In this document: positions 1 to 10,119 of the stretch, piece after piece | Position numbering within the stretch: position 1 is the stretch's first letter | Layout of the letters: every line of letters starts with the position of its first letter | NCBI GenBank assembly: GCA_020466095.1 | Contig: CM035806.1 | Coordinates: 111,941,401-112,005,400 of the forward strand | DNA length: 64,000 bases | Direction of reading: 5' to 3' | Source of the DNA: Chlorops oryzae | Taxonomy: Eukaryota; Arthropoda; Insecta; Diptera; Chloropidae | Made by a program: the position numbers and the translations under genes | The notes under the pieces: generated by a model | The model's database searches: none | Told to the model about the DNA's origin: nothing | The model's input: the letters and a program-made list of their open reading frames with translations, nothing else

Positions 1-914
1 ATTTGTGGAATGACGTTCAGAAAGCCTTAGAAGGGAAAAACTCAAAAAATTTGGATGAATTGTGGGAAAATATAAAATCTGCCTGGTACTCAATTTCACT
101 TAAGGGGACCTTCTGGTCTAGAGCACGAAAATTTAGGGTATTTTCATGATTTTTTTTTGGTATTAAGCCAAATAAAAAACGATTTTCTAAGTATGCAGGC
201 TTATTATATTCTTTATTGACAAAAAATAAAAAATGTAATTTTTTTTTTTTTTTTGGTATTTTAAAAATGGCGTTGAAGTGGACCCTCTTTGAAAAAGTAC
301 CTCCGTGGTGTGAAAGATTTTGGCAGTTCTGGTAATCGAAAAAAAAAAACAAAAATATGTTATTCATCAGAATGAATGCGGCTATGGCAGGAACTAGAAT
401 AAAAAAAATTTTTTTTTAATTGACAAAATGGCGCAATTTTTTATTTCAACCATCAAAAACTCCCCTTTTTTTGACCATTTTTTTGATGAAAAAATATGAA
501 GTTCTTGAAATAAGAATTCGATTCTAGTTCGGGCCATAGCCATTGATGTTATGAATAACATATAAAAATTCCAGACAAATCGGTTCGATGGTTTTTTTGT
601 TTTCATTCACACCAGGTCAAAAAAAGTAGTTTTGAGATAAACGCGTTCAAAGTTGCTTTGATCAAGCGTGCTGCCTGCTATCTCCACCTTCTAAAAAGGC
701 TGTAGCAAAACAAATATTGTCAATATCTTCACGAAACTTTGCCAGCATATTCTTAAAAGTCTATTCTTCCGAAATATATAAAAAAAAAAAAAATCAATTT
801 TCAAAAAATTCTAGACCAGAAGGTCCCCTTAAACGTGTCAGATATTTGGTTGAAAGTTTACCGAAAAGATGCAATGCTGTCATTCAAAATAAGGGTTATC
901 CAACAAAATATTGA
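1..914 (+). pseudogene. Tc1-like transposase, C-terminal end (split by a MITE)
   Basis: Bases 1-99 and 833-914 together read as the C-terminal tail of a Tc1/mariner transposase. The first part has a helical stretch with LDELWENIKSAW; the second has ESLPKRCNAVIQNKGYPTKY and a stop. This 'SMP.R...VI...G..TKY' ending is characteristic of Tc1 transposases. The gene starts left of the window, so the catalytic core is not visible here. A piggyBac-type MITE at 104-828 separates the two halves at a TTAA and the frame is broken, so this copy is dead. Family membership is recognised from motifs; no alignment was run. Confidence 0.75.
104..828. mobile_element. piggyBac-type MITE in Tc1 remnant
   Basis: The element is 725 bp and bounded by TTAA on both sides (100-103 and 829-832). 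Its terminal inverted repeats are 19 bp, GGGGACCTTCTGGTCTAGA. TTAA flanks with TIRs starting in G/C fit the piggyBac superfamily. It has no transposase and is rich in A and T runs. It shares an internal GAGATAAACGCGTT segment (about 635) with the second piggyBac-type MITE at 4953-5684, which suggests a related family. The short open frames inside it are not genes. Confidence 0.8.
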
Positions 915-1135
915 ATGTTTTACACTGCAGTTCTTCATTTTCTTCTTAATTAAAGTTAAAATGTATAATGTGCTAATTATGTGACCACCAGTGAATCGCT
1001 ATTTTGATATAATTAGTGTCATATTATTAATGAAACTGATTTTCTTGGTTGTGTTTTGTTGATTTTCTACATATTTTGTTACTCTCTTTTTAAATATGAA
1101 TAAAAGTTTCAATTCCCTTTGTGTTGTTCCGATAT
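915..1135. other. AT-rich 3' flank of the Tc1 remnant
   Basis: This is probably the 3' non-coding part of the Tc1 element that ends its coding region at 914. I see no gene, repeat or structural signal of its own. Confidence 0.4.
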
Positions 1136-1345
1136 ACACTCATGTCCACGGAATTGGCCGAGGTAACTTTTTACAGTGTAATGACGCAATTAAGGCGAAA
1201 TTAGGAAAAGTAAGAATGAGGAAAGAAAGAACAAAAAAAAGCACACATTTTATGCTGAAAACAACAGCAATTGCTTTTGCACAGATTCCGTTATGTGCTT
1301 TTGTTTGTTTTTTGAGGTGTCCATGGAATTAGCCGAGTTCAAAGT
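1136..1345. repeat. Tc1-like IR/DR-type terminal repeat
   Basis: Two direct repeats about 175 bp apart, near 1143 (TGTCCACGGAATTGGCCGAG) and 1318 (TGTCCATGGAATTAGCCGAG), differ at two positions. Paired direct repeats inside one long terminal repeat are the IR/DR arrangement of many Tc1 elements. The minus-strand Tc1 C-terminus lies immediately inside at 1411-1535, consistent with this being that element's terminal repeat. The opposite end was not identified. Confidence 0.5.
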
Positions 1346-1410
1346 TTAATAAGAAAAACGTAAATTTTATTGCAAGAAAATAACAAACGAAAAAGTCTTA
1401 TTAACTTAAT

Positions 1411-1535
1411 AGGTAGTAGCTCCTCCCTTTTTTGCGATCAATTCGAAAATGCGATTTGGCATGCTGTCCATCAAGGATTTTAGAGTGGTTTCTTCGAGGA
1501 CTCCCAAGCCTCCAATATTGATATTTTCAGCTCTG
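1411..1535 (-). pseudogene. Tc1-like transposase C-terminus, inverted fragment
   Basis: Read on the minus strand, this segment encodes LKSLMDSMPNRIFELIAKKG followed by GATTY and a stop, the usual Tc1 transposase tail. It lies head to head with the transposase core fragment at 1540-1956, which is on the plus strand. The two pieces probably came from one element that underwent an internal inversion, or from two truncated copies that became adjacent. Confidence 0.7.
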
Positions 1536-1539
1536 CAAC

Positions 1540-1956
1540 GGTATCGTATTGTTTGTTATTATATAAAAAAATTTAATTTAGATGGGCCTGATGGTTTTGC
1601 CTACAATTGGAGAGATTTGCGTAAAGAACCACGATATTTTACAAAGAGAAACTTTGGTGGTGGCTCATTGATGGTGTGGGGCGCATTTTCTACTGAAGGC
1701 ACACTGGAGCTTGCCTTCCCGAGCTGCCGTATGAACTGTGAAGAGTACATTGGTGTGCTCCAAATGAACTTGTTGCCATTTCTGAGAAAAAATCCGACCG
1801 AAAAATATATTTTTCAGCAGGACAATGCATCGGTTCATTCGAGCAAGGCGACCAAAACTTGGCTGCGCTCCAATAATGTGGAAACTATTGACTGGCCAGC
1901 CTGCTCTCCTGATATGAACCCTATTAAAAATGTGTGGGGACTGCTTGTTCGATGAG
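1540..1956 (+). pseudogene. Tc1-like transposase core, Glu-to-Lys at the catalytic site
   Basis: The reading frame carries a Tc1-type catalytic region: FNLDGPDG with the first aspartate, a GGGSLMVWGAFS block, QQDNASVHSS with the second aspartate, and CSPDMNPIKNVWG where the family has NPIENLW. The third catalytic acid (Glu of DD34E) is therefore a lysine. The frame stops soon afterwards and lacks both the N-terminal DNA-binding domains and the C-terminus, part of which lies inverted at 1411-1535. It is a dead fragment. Confidence 0.85.
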
Positions 1957-2561
1957 AAGAAAAAAATTTTTTTTCGATTAAAGTTGGAAAAAAATATCAA
2001 TAATAGTTGAACAGATATGTAATCTATACGTTGCTGTCAAATTCATATAGTGCATCCTTTTTTCGCAATTGGACACGCGTGTTTTGTGAAAAGCTTAAAT
2101 TATTCGAAGAAAAATGTCAAACGTCGAAAATTTTCCCAAGGTCAGCAAATGAAACATGTATATATTTTTCGATATATAACTAAGCCCAATTATGGTTAAC
2201 AATCAAGAGCTTTAGATTAAGCTGGCAAAAGTACGAAAAGTATAATTTTAAGCGACTCAGACAGTGTTGCATTTGGCCGCAAAGTTTGTGTAACATACCA
2301 ACGCTAAATGCAACAAAGTTAGTGTCAAAGTAAAGCATGTCGATGAAATAAATGCTCTTTATTTTTTCCTCTAAGTATTCGAAATTGTTCAAAGAATTCC
2401 GTTAAAAAAATTAAATTTGTGGGTTATTTTTAATTTTAAATAGCATTAAAAAGCTGTAACGTACCAACGCTTTCATGATTGTTAGCCTGACAAGGTACCG
2501 GTCGCAGTTTCAAATGTGCTAAGATCTATGTAACTTGAAAATTAGTTTGTAAATTTTTTAT
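1957..2561. other. Intergenic AT-rich stretch
   Basis: No gene is supported. It holds two copies of the dispersed 14-nt motif GTAACRTACCAACR (2290-2303, 2456-2469) and ends at the 9-bp duplication flanking the MITE at 2562-2792. Confidence 0.5.
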
Positions 2562-3530
2562 TCGGGCATGTGATTGGGTTCCCTTTCCCCAAATTTTGGG
2601 GAAAGGGAATTTCGTTCCTCCAATATTTTGAAGAATGTATGGCAATTTTGAAAGAAATGACATTGTCAAACACAAAAGAGCGGCTATACGATAAAATTTT
2701 CGAATTAAAAAATTTCGAACATATTTAAATTCCCAAGTATTTATTTCAATTTCCCGGGGAAATGAATTCCCGGGAATCCAATCACACACCCGATTTTTTA
2801 TATTTGTTGGATAGAAGTCTTTGATATGCACAAACCATCCAAACCATCAAAATTTCCCAAAGGGGGGTGCAAACCCGATATAGCCACCGTCGATCCAACC
2901 CTGTTTTGGACATACACAGTTTTAAAGCCTAATTTTTTTACTTGATGAGCAGGAGGTACCCTCATTTGATGAAACACCTGGGTGTTTCAAACAGTTGCAA
3001 AAAGATAGTATTCCCGGCACATATAGTCTGCCGGGCATAAAAAGCTTCTATACTATTCAGAAGGTTAATTTTATAGATTTAGGTCAAATCTTTTGTAAAA
3101 TTTTTTTTTACTTTGATATCTCTATGACAGTTCGATTTCAAAAATTTTTATGTAACATACCAACGTAACGTACCAACAGGCGTATAATATTTTTTAAAAT
3201 TTATCAACACATATTTTTTGGGTTTTTTAATGCAAAGCATCGAAAGTAACCTTTTTTACATAATTCATAAAAATTTTGTAAAACTACATTCAGTAGGAGA
3301 GCAGAGTTTTCACAATATCTGCCGCTCTCTCAAAACAGCTAGAAAAATTTGTAACGTACCAACGCCTTTAAGTCAGCATTACCAGGATGCCCCATGGACT
3401 TTTTTCAAAATTAAATATTGTATTTTCTAGAACTCATGCCTATCTTTATTTACTGGAAAAGCTCGACATCGTGTTTAAAAAACTTAAGAAGTTATGTGCC
3501 CAAAATTAAAAAAAGTGTAACGTACCAACA
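2290..3530 (+). repeat. Six copies of a dispersed 14-nt motif
   Basis: The motif GTAACRTACCAACR occurs on the same strand at 2290, 2456, 3152, 3165 (overlapping the previous copy), 3351 and 3517. Four copies read GTAACGTACC and two read GTAACATACC. The intervening sequence is not obviously repeated. Spacings of 166, 696, 13, 186 and 166 nt do not form a simple tandem array. Function unknown; it could be a binding-site cluster or subterminal repeats of a decayed transposon. Confidence 0.7.
2562..2792. mobile_element. Small MITE with 9-bp TSD
   Basis: Imperfect terminal inverted repeats (CGGGCATGTGATTGGGTTCCC against CGGGTGTGTGATTGGATTCCC, 18-19 of 21 matching) bound a 231-bp element flanked by ATTTTTTAT at 2553-2561 and 2793-2801. 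A near-perfect hairpin of TTCCCTTTCCCC and its complement follows at 2580-2610. It has no coding capacity. A 9-bp duplication would suit a Mutator-type element, but the superfamily is not settled. Confidence 0.65.
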
Positions 3531-3610
3531 AATGGAATTGCCCATATATGATACAATTTGAATAAAGACAAAGGTAGATCATTTCAAAATGAAAATAAAA
3601 GATAAATACA
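2802..3610. other. Non-coding stretch up to the LINE 3' end
   Basis: No gene is supported. It contains four of the six 14-nt motif copies and A/T-rich sequence. The short open frame at 3218-3430 has no recognisable motif. Confidence 0.5.
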
Positions 3611-3632
3611 TACTAATGTGAAAGGCAGGATA

Positions 3633-4514
3633 TCATAAATTGGAAGAAATAATTAGAAACGAAAAAAGATATTTCTTAAATTGTTTGACACTGGTTATAA
3701 GTTGCAAGTAGGATGGCAGTAAGTTCCAGAGCCGAATCGAAAAAATGAAAAATTGCCTCTCAGAAAGTAACGTTTTGTGCTTGAATGGAATCAAACGTTT
3801 ATCTCTATTTGAACGATTGAAGCGAAGGCGATTAAAAAGATACTCGGGATTTTTGGTATTTATAATTTTGTGAAGAAAATAAATAGTTCTGAGTTTGAGA
3901 AGATTGTCAAGAGATAGTCCCATGATATGGCGGCTATAACTTGATATATGGTCAGTGCGCCGTTTACTGTATATATAACGAGCCTTATTATTATAAAAGA
4001 CATTTAATTTACTTCGATGAACAGAATCACAGTTCGAATATATTTCGCAACCATACAGGAGAACGGGAAGAATATAGGTTTTGCACAATAAAAGCCTACC
4101 ACTAGTTGGAGTAATCGCTTGGGTCAACCAAAGTGTTCTAAGCATACCATAAGCTTTCCCAGTTGCATTGGGGATGTGGCGATTCCAAGTTAAGGTTATA
4201 TCGAAGACCATACCTAAATTTCTGGCCGTCACTACATACTCAACAACTTGATTATTAATTGAGATTTCAGTTAAAAGGGCAGTATTCATCGGTTTTTTGC
4301 TTATTAGTGGGCATTTTGATTTAGATGGATTTAGAATCTAAATTTTAGATAGAGGCGGGTTTTTGCTGCCCAACAACTTAACCTACCTAACTCCAAGTTT
4401 AATCGTGCTATGCAAGATTCAATACCATCGGGTTTACAAGTCATGTAGAGTTGAATGTCATCAGCGTATATGTGTATTTTACTATCCAGAAGAAAAGTAG
4501 AGAGATCGTTAATG
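3633..4514 (-). pseudogene. LINE 1, RT 3' part of ORF2 (fragment 3 of 3)
   Basis: On the minus strand, the interval 4514 to about 4331 encodes INDLSTFLLDSKIHIYADDI, containing the reverse-transcriptase YADD catalytic motif. The interval 4289 to 3633 then encodes the post-RT region (LYGCEIYS, TLLSERQFFIFSIRLWNLLP) and ends with a stop near the LINE 3' end. A frame break separates the two blocks. The upstream parts lie at 6363-6611 and 19279-20048, separated by two transposon insertions. Motifs fit the Jockey/CR1 group of LINEs. Confidence 0.85.
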
Positions 4515-4516
4515 TA

Positions 4517-6360
4517 CAGGGTGTCCCGTAAGGTAGTACATTCCTTTACAGGGGTGGTAGGGGAGTCCAAGATGAACAAAAAATCGTGAGGTGGGAGTCC
4601 CAAATGCACCCCTGAGGAGTTATAGGGCCTTAAAGTTTTTTGGCACTAAGTCCAGAAAAAACAATTCTTCCACGCTAGTGGCTTACTGTATAAAAAAAAT
4701 TTTATGCGGTTTGAAAGCCAATTGTACAGGCTTTTGGGCAAAATTGAATTGATGGTCAAAATTGCAGTTATTGTGTGAAAAATAAACGCTCAAAGTCAAA
4801 AATTCTGAAAAACTTTTAAATTGTTTTACTTTGGGAGCCATTTTGGTATGGAAAAGGTCCAATTAACACATGCTTTTTTAATTTTTTTTTAAATCTTCGA
4901 TCAATTTACTTCAAATCTGTGGTACATTTGTTAGACCTTATTAGCGGTTTAATGGGGTCTTCTCATTCAAACCCGTTTTTTGGACCCTTTTAGAAAAATT
5001 CTTATTTGAAAACGCAAAGAATAATTGAAAACTTTTTTTATTTATTGTGTTACAAAAGGTTCAAAGTAAATAAAAATTTTTTTTTTTGCCTCGATACGTG
5101 GGCTGTTCAAAAAGTAATGAGACTTCAAAGTTGGTGGTGAAAAAATAGGTGCCGTCACGGCGGCCACGATTCCGGGTCTCCGGAGCGTCCGAAATGGAAA
5201 AAAACGGGGTTATAATCAGTATAGATGTAATTCTCGGGTGAACCTCAAGCTTAGTTTTGTGATTTTTTTTGACTTAATGGCGGCCATTCAAAAAAAAAAA
5301 TTTCAATTTCGGGCTTTTTTTTTTGTAGTTTAGTGTAAAAAAAAAAATAGTAAAAACTTTTCTAAAATTATGGTCGAGGTTCACCCGAGAATGGTGACAA
5401 TTCTGCGTCGATTCCACTTTGTTTCATGAAAATCGATTCAGTTGAACTGGAGATATCATGGCCGCCAGTTCGAAAAACCTGGTTTCGAGATAAACGCGTT
5501 TAAAGTTTGAAGCAACGCAAAAATTACTCGTTTTAGCGCAGATCTTGCTCGACAAAGAAGGCTATATCCTCTAAACTATTTCGAATTTCAAAAAATCCTT
5601 TTAGGGGCATATTCACAACTACCCAAGCTATAAATAAATGCAAAAAAAAAGTCGAAAAAAAAGTTGCTCAATGAGAAGACCCCCTTAACCTCAGGAAAAA
5701 TAGGATTTAAAAACGAACTTGAACTTTTTTTTAAATCAATTTAAATAATCTCAGCAAAAAATTACCAATTTTTCCAGTTAAAGTACGTATAATTTTAAAC
5801 CAAAATTTGTCTTAAATAAGAATTGCTGGCTGGCCATTGTAAGCCAAAGATTGCTCTTTTAAGAATTTCATCACATAAAAAAAAGTTGAAGTTCGTTTTT
5901 AAATCCCATTTTTTCGATGGTTAAACCGCAAATAAGGTATAACAAATGAACCACAGATTTGAAGTAAATTGATCGAAGATTTAAAAAAAATTTAAAAAAG
6001 CATGTATAAATTGGACCTTTTCCATACCAAAATGGCTCCCAAAGTAAAATAATTGAAAATTTTTTCAGAATTTTTGATTTTGAGCGTTTATTTTTCACAC
6101 AATAACTGCAATTTTGACCATCAATTCAATTTTGCCTAAAAGCCTGTACAATTGGCTTTCAAACCGCATAACACTTTTCTTTCTACAGTGAGCCACTAGC
6201 GTGGGAGAATTGTTTTTCTGGACTTAGTGCCAAAAAACTTTAAGGCCCTATAAGTCCTCAGGGGTGCATTTGGGACCCCCACCTCACATACGATTTTGTG
6301 TTCATCTTGGACTCGCCTACCACCCCTGTAAAGGAATGTACTACCTAACGGGACACCCTG
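4517..6360. mobile_element. Mariner-like MITE with about 480-bp inverted arms
   Basis: TIRs starting CAGGGTGTCCCGTAAGG are flanked by TA on both sides (4515-4516, 6361-6362), as in Tc1/mariner elements. The inverted arms are unusually long, about 4517-4952 plus 5689-5740 against about 5880-6360. Without the piggyBac-type MITE nested at 4953-5684, the element would be about 1.1 kb and mostly palindromic. It has no transposase. Removing it restores an open LINE frame (NLY then INDLS), which confirms the borders. Confidence 0.85.
4953..5684. mobile_element. piggyBac-type MITE nested in the mariner-like MITE
   Basis: The element is 732 bp, flanked by TTAA at 4949-4952 and 5685-5688. Ends read NGGGGTCTTCTCATT and its complement. 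Size, TTAA target and an internal GAGATAAACGCGTT segment (about 5488) match the MITE at 104-828. It also holds an internal inverted pair, ATTCTCGGGTGAACCTC (about 5232) and its complement (about 5378). Non-coding. Confidence 0.75.
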
Positions 6361-6362
6361 TA

Positions 6363-6611
6363 TAAGTTGAATAAGAGGGGACCAAGAATCGACCCTTGGG
6401 GAACACCCTTTTTTATGCTTAGTGGTCTTGAGCGAGAGGATCCTACACAAACAATTTGGGATCTGCCAAATAAGTATGACTTCAAAAGATTGCACGCAGT
6501 AGATGAAAACCTAAACTCATTTCTAAGTTTTTGACATAATATACTATGGTCGACTGTGTCAAACGCCTTGGAGTGGTCTAAGAGCGTTAAGAATACGATA
6601 TTTCCAGCGTC
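6363..6611 (-). pseudogene. LINE 1, RT catalytic core (fragment 2 of 3)
   Basis: The minus strand reads LLDHSKAFDTVDHSILCQKL (RT motif A, F-D catalytic Asp) and KKGVPQGSILGPLLFNLY (RT motif B). The frame runs into the mariner-like MITE at 6361 and into the Harbinger transposon at 6615. Joining the ends after removing those insertions keeps the frame open, so both landed in a previously open ORF2. Confidence 0.9.
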
Positions 6612-6892
6612 TAAGGGTACCTGCACACGAGCATCATATCTGCGGTGCGGTACCGCACAGCAACGCGCGGTGACGCGCGTCACCGCAAATGATAACAAAA
6701 GCTACTCTTCACACGGCGCGTCACGTCGCGTAGTTTCAGTATCGCTTCAACCATGGAAACAGCGACGTGGATGAAAAAAAGGCAGTGTTTTGCTATTTAG
6801 TGCAAAAGAAATTTTTGAAACAAAAAAATAAAAAGGTTAAAAGAGCATATTGGGTACATCCCATTGTAAGCCAAAGATTGCTAAAAGGAACT

Positions 6893-9208
6893 TGTAATGA
6901 ACTCTTTTCGTAGCCGGGGTATTTACTCAGCCGAGTAACCAGACTCCAGTCCCTTACAAAAAATTATATTTGAAGGAGACACACAAACTAGACGTGTAAG
7001 AAAAGATGTTTATTAAAAGAGAGGGACCGGCTTCTTTAAGGCCGCCCCAAAATAAATTACAATCAAATAGGTGTATTACTGCCCGTCGCTGAGTGCAGGT
7101 GTTGGGCTCCAGCGATGATGATGTTCTCTCAGCGTAGGTGTACGGCGCAACGGCGTCGTCTCAGTATGTAGCGAGATGTCGGTATAAACTACCGCCTAAC
7201 GTCCCTCCAGAACTCCACCGTACTATTAGAGTTAAACCTCGGCCGAATGTCTGCCCAGAATTTGACGCACGCACGCGTAGAACAGGTACAAACGCTTAAT
7301 CCACACGTGCGTGAGCAATGGGTCACGGCAACGACAGGGAAACGTGGATGTGTGGAACAGGTACAAACGCTTAATCCACACGGACACGCTCACTGAGTTA
7401 CGCACGACAGTTCCAACCGTACTCGAACCGCCGTACGTTCGTCCGACCTAGAATGCACTCGTATGAAGAATAAATGTCCGTGAAATGTCCGTCGAGAAAG
7501 TTGACGCATGCACGCGTGGAACAGGTACAAACGCTTAATCCACACGTGCGTGAGCAATGGGTCACGGCAACGACAGGGAAATGTGGATGTGTGGAACAGG
7601 TACAAACGCTTAATCCACACGGACACGCTCACTGAGTTACGCACGACAATTCCAACCGTACTCGAACCGCCGTACGTTCGTCCGACCTAGAATGCACTCG
7701 TATGAAGAATAAAGGTCCGTGAAATGTCCGTCGAGAAAGTTGACGCATGCACGCGTGGAACAGGTACAAACACTTAATCCACACGTGCGTGAGCAATGGG
7801 TCACGGAAACGACAGGGAAACGTGGATGTGTGGAACAGGTACAAACGCTTAATCCACACGGACACGCTCACTGAGTTACGCACGACAATTCCAACCGTAC
7901 TCGAACCGCTGTACGTTCGTCCGACCTAGAATGCACTCGTATGAAGAATAAAGGTCCGTGAAATGTCCGTCGAGAAAGTTGACGCATGCACGCGTAGAAC
8001 AGGTACAAACGCTTAATCCACACGTGCGTGAGCAATGGGTCACGGCAACGACAGGGAAACGTGGATGTGTGGAACAGGTACAAACGCTTAATCCACACGG
8101 ACACGCTCACTGAGTTACGCACGACAATTCCAACCGTACTCGAACCACCGTACGTTCGTCCGACCTAGAATGCACTCGTATGAAGAATAAAGGTTTGTGA
8201 AATGTCCGTCGAGAAAGTTGACGCATGCACGCGTGGAACAGATACAAACGCTTAATCCACACGTGCGTGAGCAATGGGTCACGGCAACGACAGGGAAACG
8301 TGGATGTGTGGAACAGGTACAAACGCTTAATCCACACGGACACGCTCACTGAGTTACGCACGACAATTCCAACCGTACTCGAACCGCCGTACGTTCGTCC
8401 GACCTAGAATGCACTCGTATGAAGAATAAAGGTTTGTGAAATGTCCGTCGAGAAAGTTGACGCATGCACGCGTGGAACAGGTACAAACGCTTAATCCACA
8501 TGTGCGTGAGCAATGGGTCACGGCAACGACAGGGAAACGTGGATGTGTGGAACAGGTACAAACGCTTAATCCACACGGACACGCTCACTGAGTTACGCAC
8601 GCCAATTTCAACACTATTCCCCTTCAGACACAATCACTAACTACGATCGTCAGTATTTACGTTTCGGCGAAACGTTTACCCACGTATACTGTGTACCAAG
8701 TATACTTACATACGTTTCAAAACGTTCCGAAATGTCTTATCGGTTGGCGTTGCTATCTTCAACACGTGGACTCAAACTTCTCGTTAGATGCGAATGTTGC
8801 GTCTTCCTTCTGGCGATGTTCACTTCGTGGAGATCACTGGGAAAAGAGAGCGATTTCTGTGCGGCTCGCGCTTTTATCCTCTTTTTCGAGCTAGCGATGA
8901 GTTCCTTAGTTCGATGTATTGTCCGATAATTCCTTCAGCTGATATCGATCACTTTGCCTGGCGTATTTTAGAGGTGCGTCACACGGTGCATTGTCGACGT
9001 CCACACGATTGCACATTTTAGAGGTGTGTCACACGGTGCATTGTCGACGTTCACACGATGGCACATTTTAGAGGTGCGTCACACGGTGCATTGTCGTCGT
9101 CCACACGATTTCACATTTTAGAGGTTAAACATTTATTAAACCAAGGAAAAACATAATTAAACGAAAAACTGCAACCCCGCGTTAATCAATAATATGTGAG
9201 TCATCACA
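6893..9208 (-). repeat. 3' LTR of the gypsy element (2,316 bp)
   Basis: It begins TGTAATGAAC and ends GAGTCATCACA on the plus strand. It contains about 5.7 copies of a 239-bp tandem repeat (about 7262-8601) and three copies of a 50-bp repeat starting at 8971, 9021 and 9071. It is longer than the partner LTR by 717 bp, exactly three 239-bp units. The 84-codon open frames that recur every 239 bp are repeat artefacts. Confidence 0.95.
7262..8601. repeat. 239-bp tandem repeats in the 3' LTR
   Basis: Five to six near-identical 239-bp units. Each unit contains the sub-sequence AACAGGTACAAACGCTTAAT twice. One copy is followed by CACACGTGCGTGAGC and the other by CACACGGACACGCTCAC, which are partly complementary to each other. 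The other LTR has about 2.7 units at 14936-15556. Confidence 0.95.
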
Positions 9209-9218
9209 CCCCCCCTTT
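9209..9218 (-). promoter_or_regulatory. Polypurine tract of the gypsy element
   Basis: On the minus strand AAAGGGGGGG directly abuts the 3' LTR. This is the expected plus-strand DNA priming site and fixes the inner LTR border. It lies in the few bases between the ORF3 stop and the LTR. Confidence 0.85.
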
Positions 9219-10119
9219 ACTTTGCGCGACTTATTTTGACTTTGCCCTGGGCGGAGATGGTAAGGAAATAGCGCTCCTCACCCATCCAACGTGGACATCG
9301 GATTCTTTGTCCGGGCGTCCAGCGCGACTGGATCTCCCGGAATTCGTCGCGGATCGGTTGTGGCACGTGGTCTAGATCCAACTCTGGAGTGTCTGGCGTG
9401 CTCGCGGTTGTCTCGGCCACGCGGTTTTCCGGATCTGCCCAGAATTGTTCCAAAAAGGACTCGATCTCTGCAGGTGACCCAAATAGATCGTCGACCGTGT
9501 CTTCCAGGTCCTGCTCCCATTCCGAAGGGTCCATATCGATTGGGCTTACGGAGGAGGCTTCGTTATCAGTCCCTCTCGACGGGGCTCTGTTTTCGACGTT
9601 GTCCGCCCATTCTTGCACCCGGTTTGCGGAATAAGGCACTACTGGAGCGCTCGAGCCGGTTGGGAATCCGTCAGTAGGTGTCCACGCTTCGTCGGTGACG
9701 GTGTAGGTGTGGGTGATACTCACTTCAGCCCGAACGATTTGGTCTGGAGTGCGGTCTAGGACGACGGTGTTAATCGTGCTCTGTTTTCGGAGCACAAATC
9801 GGGCCGGCTCTACGTATTCGGGGTCACTTATTGCTCCACGGCTGTTTGCCTCACTAGATTCGCCGGATAGTGAGATCTCTTCGTAGGTCGAGCTCTCGCC
9901 CGATGACGCAATACATTCCACCGCCTCTTGGTCCGACCCTTGTTCGAGTCGAGGTGACGCAGACACCGAAATGCGGCGTAGAAAGGCTTCACCGCTGCTT
10001 TCGCTCGACTCTGAGCTAGCGTCCGAGATTATGATGACCTCGGGATCAATGCGTGTGTTCTTCGGGGGCCTTCCCCTATCAGCCTGCTCGTCCGGTTCAG
10101 AGCGTGGTCGCCGCGGCAT
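9217..10119 (-). CDS. Gypsy ORF3, acidic/Ser-rich protein with AT-hook-like and SIM-like motifs
   Basis: This 300-residue ORF sits where env or an accessory ORF is found in other gypsy elements, but it has no signal peptide or membrane segment, so it is not an Env. The N-terminus is basic (MPRRPRS). Residues 15-20, RGRPPK, resemble an AT-hook core. Residues 28-33, VIIISD, followed by an acidic serine run, look like a SUMO-interaction motif. The middle is acidic and Ser/Thr-rich; the C-terminus is compact (RWMGEERYFLTISAQGKVKI). The ATG lies 133 nt downstream of the pol stop. Just upstream, the minus strand has pyrimidine-rich TCTCCTTTTATAG and CTCCCAG before ATG, so a spliced subgenomic RNA is plausible. 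A nuclear or chromatin role is inference. Confidence 0.75.
   Translation of the reverse strand: MPRRPRSEPDEQADRGRPPKNTRIDPEVIIISDASSESSESSGEAFLRRISVSASPRLEQGSDQEAVECIASSGESSTYEEISLSGESSEANSRGAISDPEYVEPARFVLRKQSTINTVVLDRTPDQIVRAEVSITHTYTVTDEAWTPTDGFPTGSSAPVVPYSANRVQEWADNVENRAPSRGTDNEASSVSPIDMDPSEWEQDLEDTVDDLFGSPAEIESFLEQFWADPENRVAETTASTPDTPELDLDHVPQPIRDEFREIQSRWTPGQRIRCPRWMGEERYFLTISAQGKVKISRAK

Noticed and set aside
7262..8601. Regularly spaced repeats suggesting a CRISPR-like array
   Set aside because: Units are 239 bp and contiguous, in an LTR of a eukaryotic element; no unique spacers.
7390..8633. Recurring 84-codon frames (both strands) in the LTR repeats
   Set aside because: They repeat every 239 bp with the tandem unit and exist in both LTRs; no protein motif and no codon bias.
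9217..10119. ORF3 as a retroviral-type Env
   Set aside because: No signal peptide, furin-type site or transmembrane helix; composition is acidic and Ser-rich.
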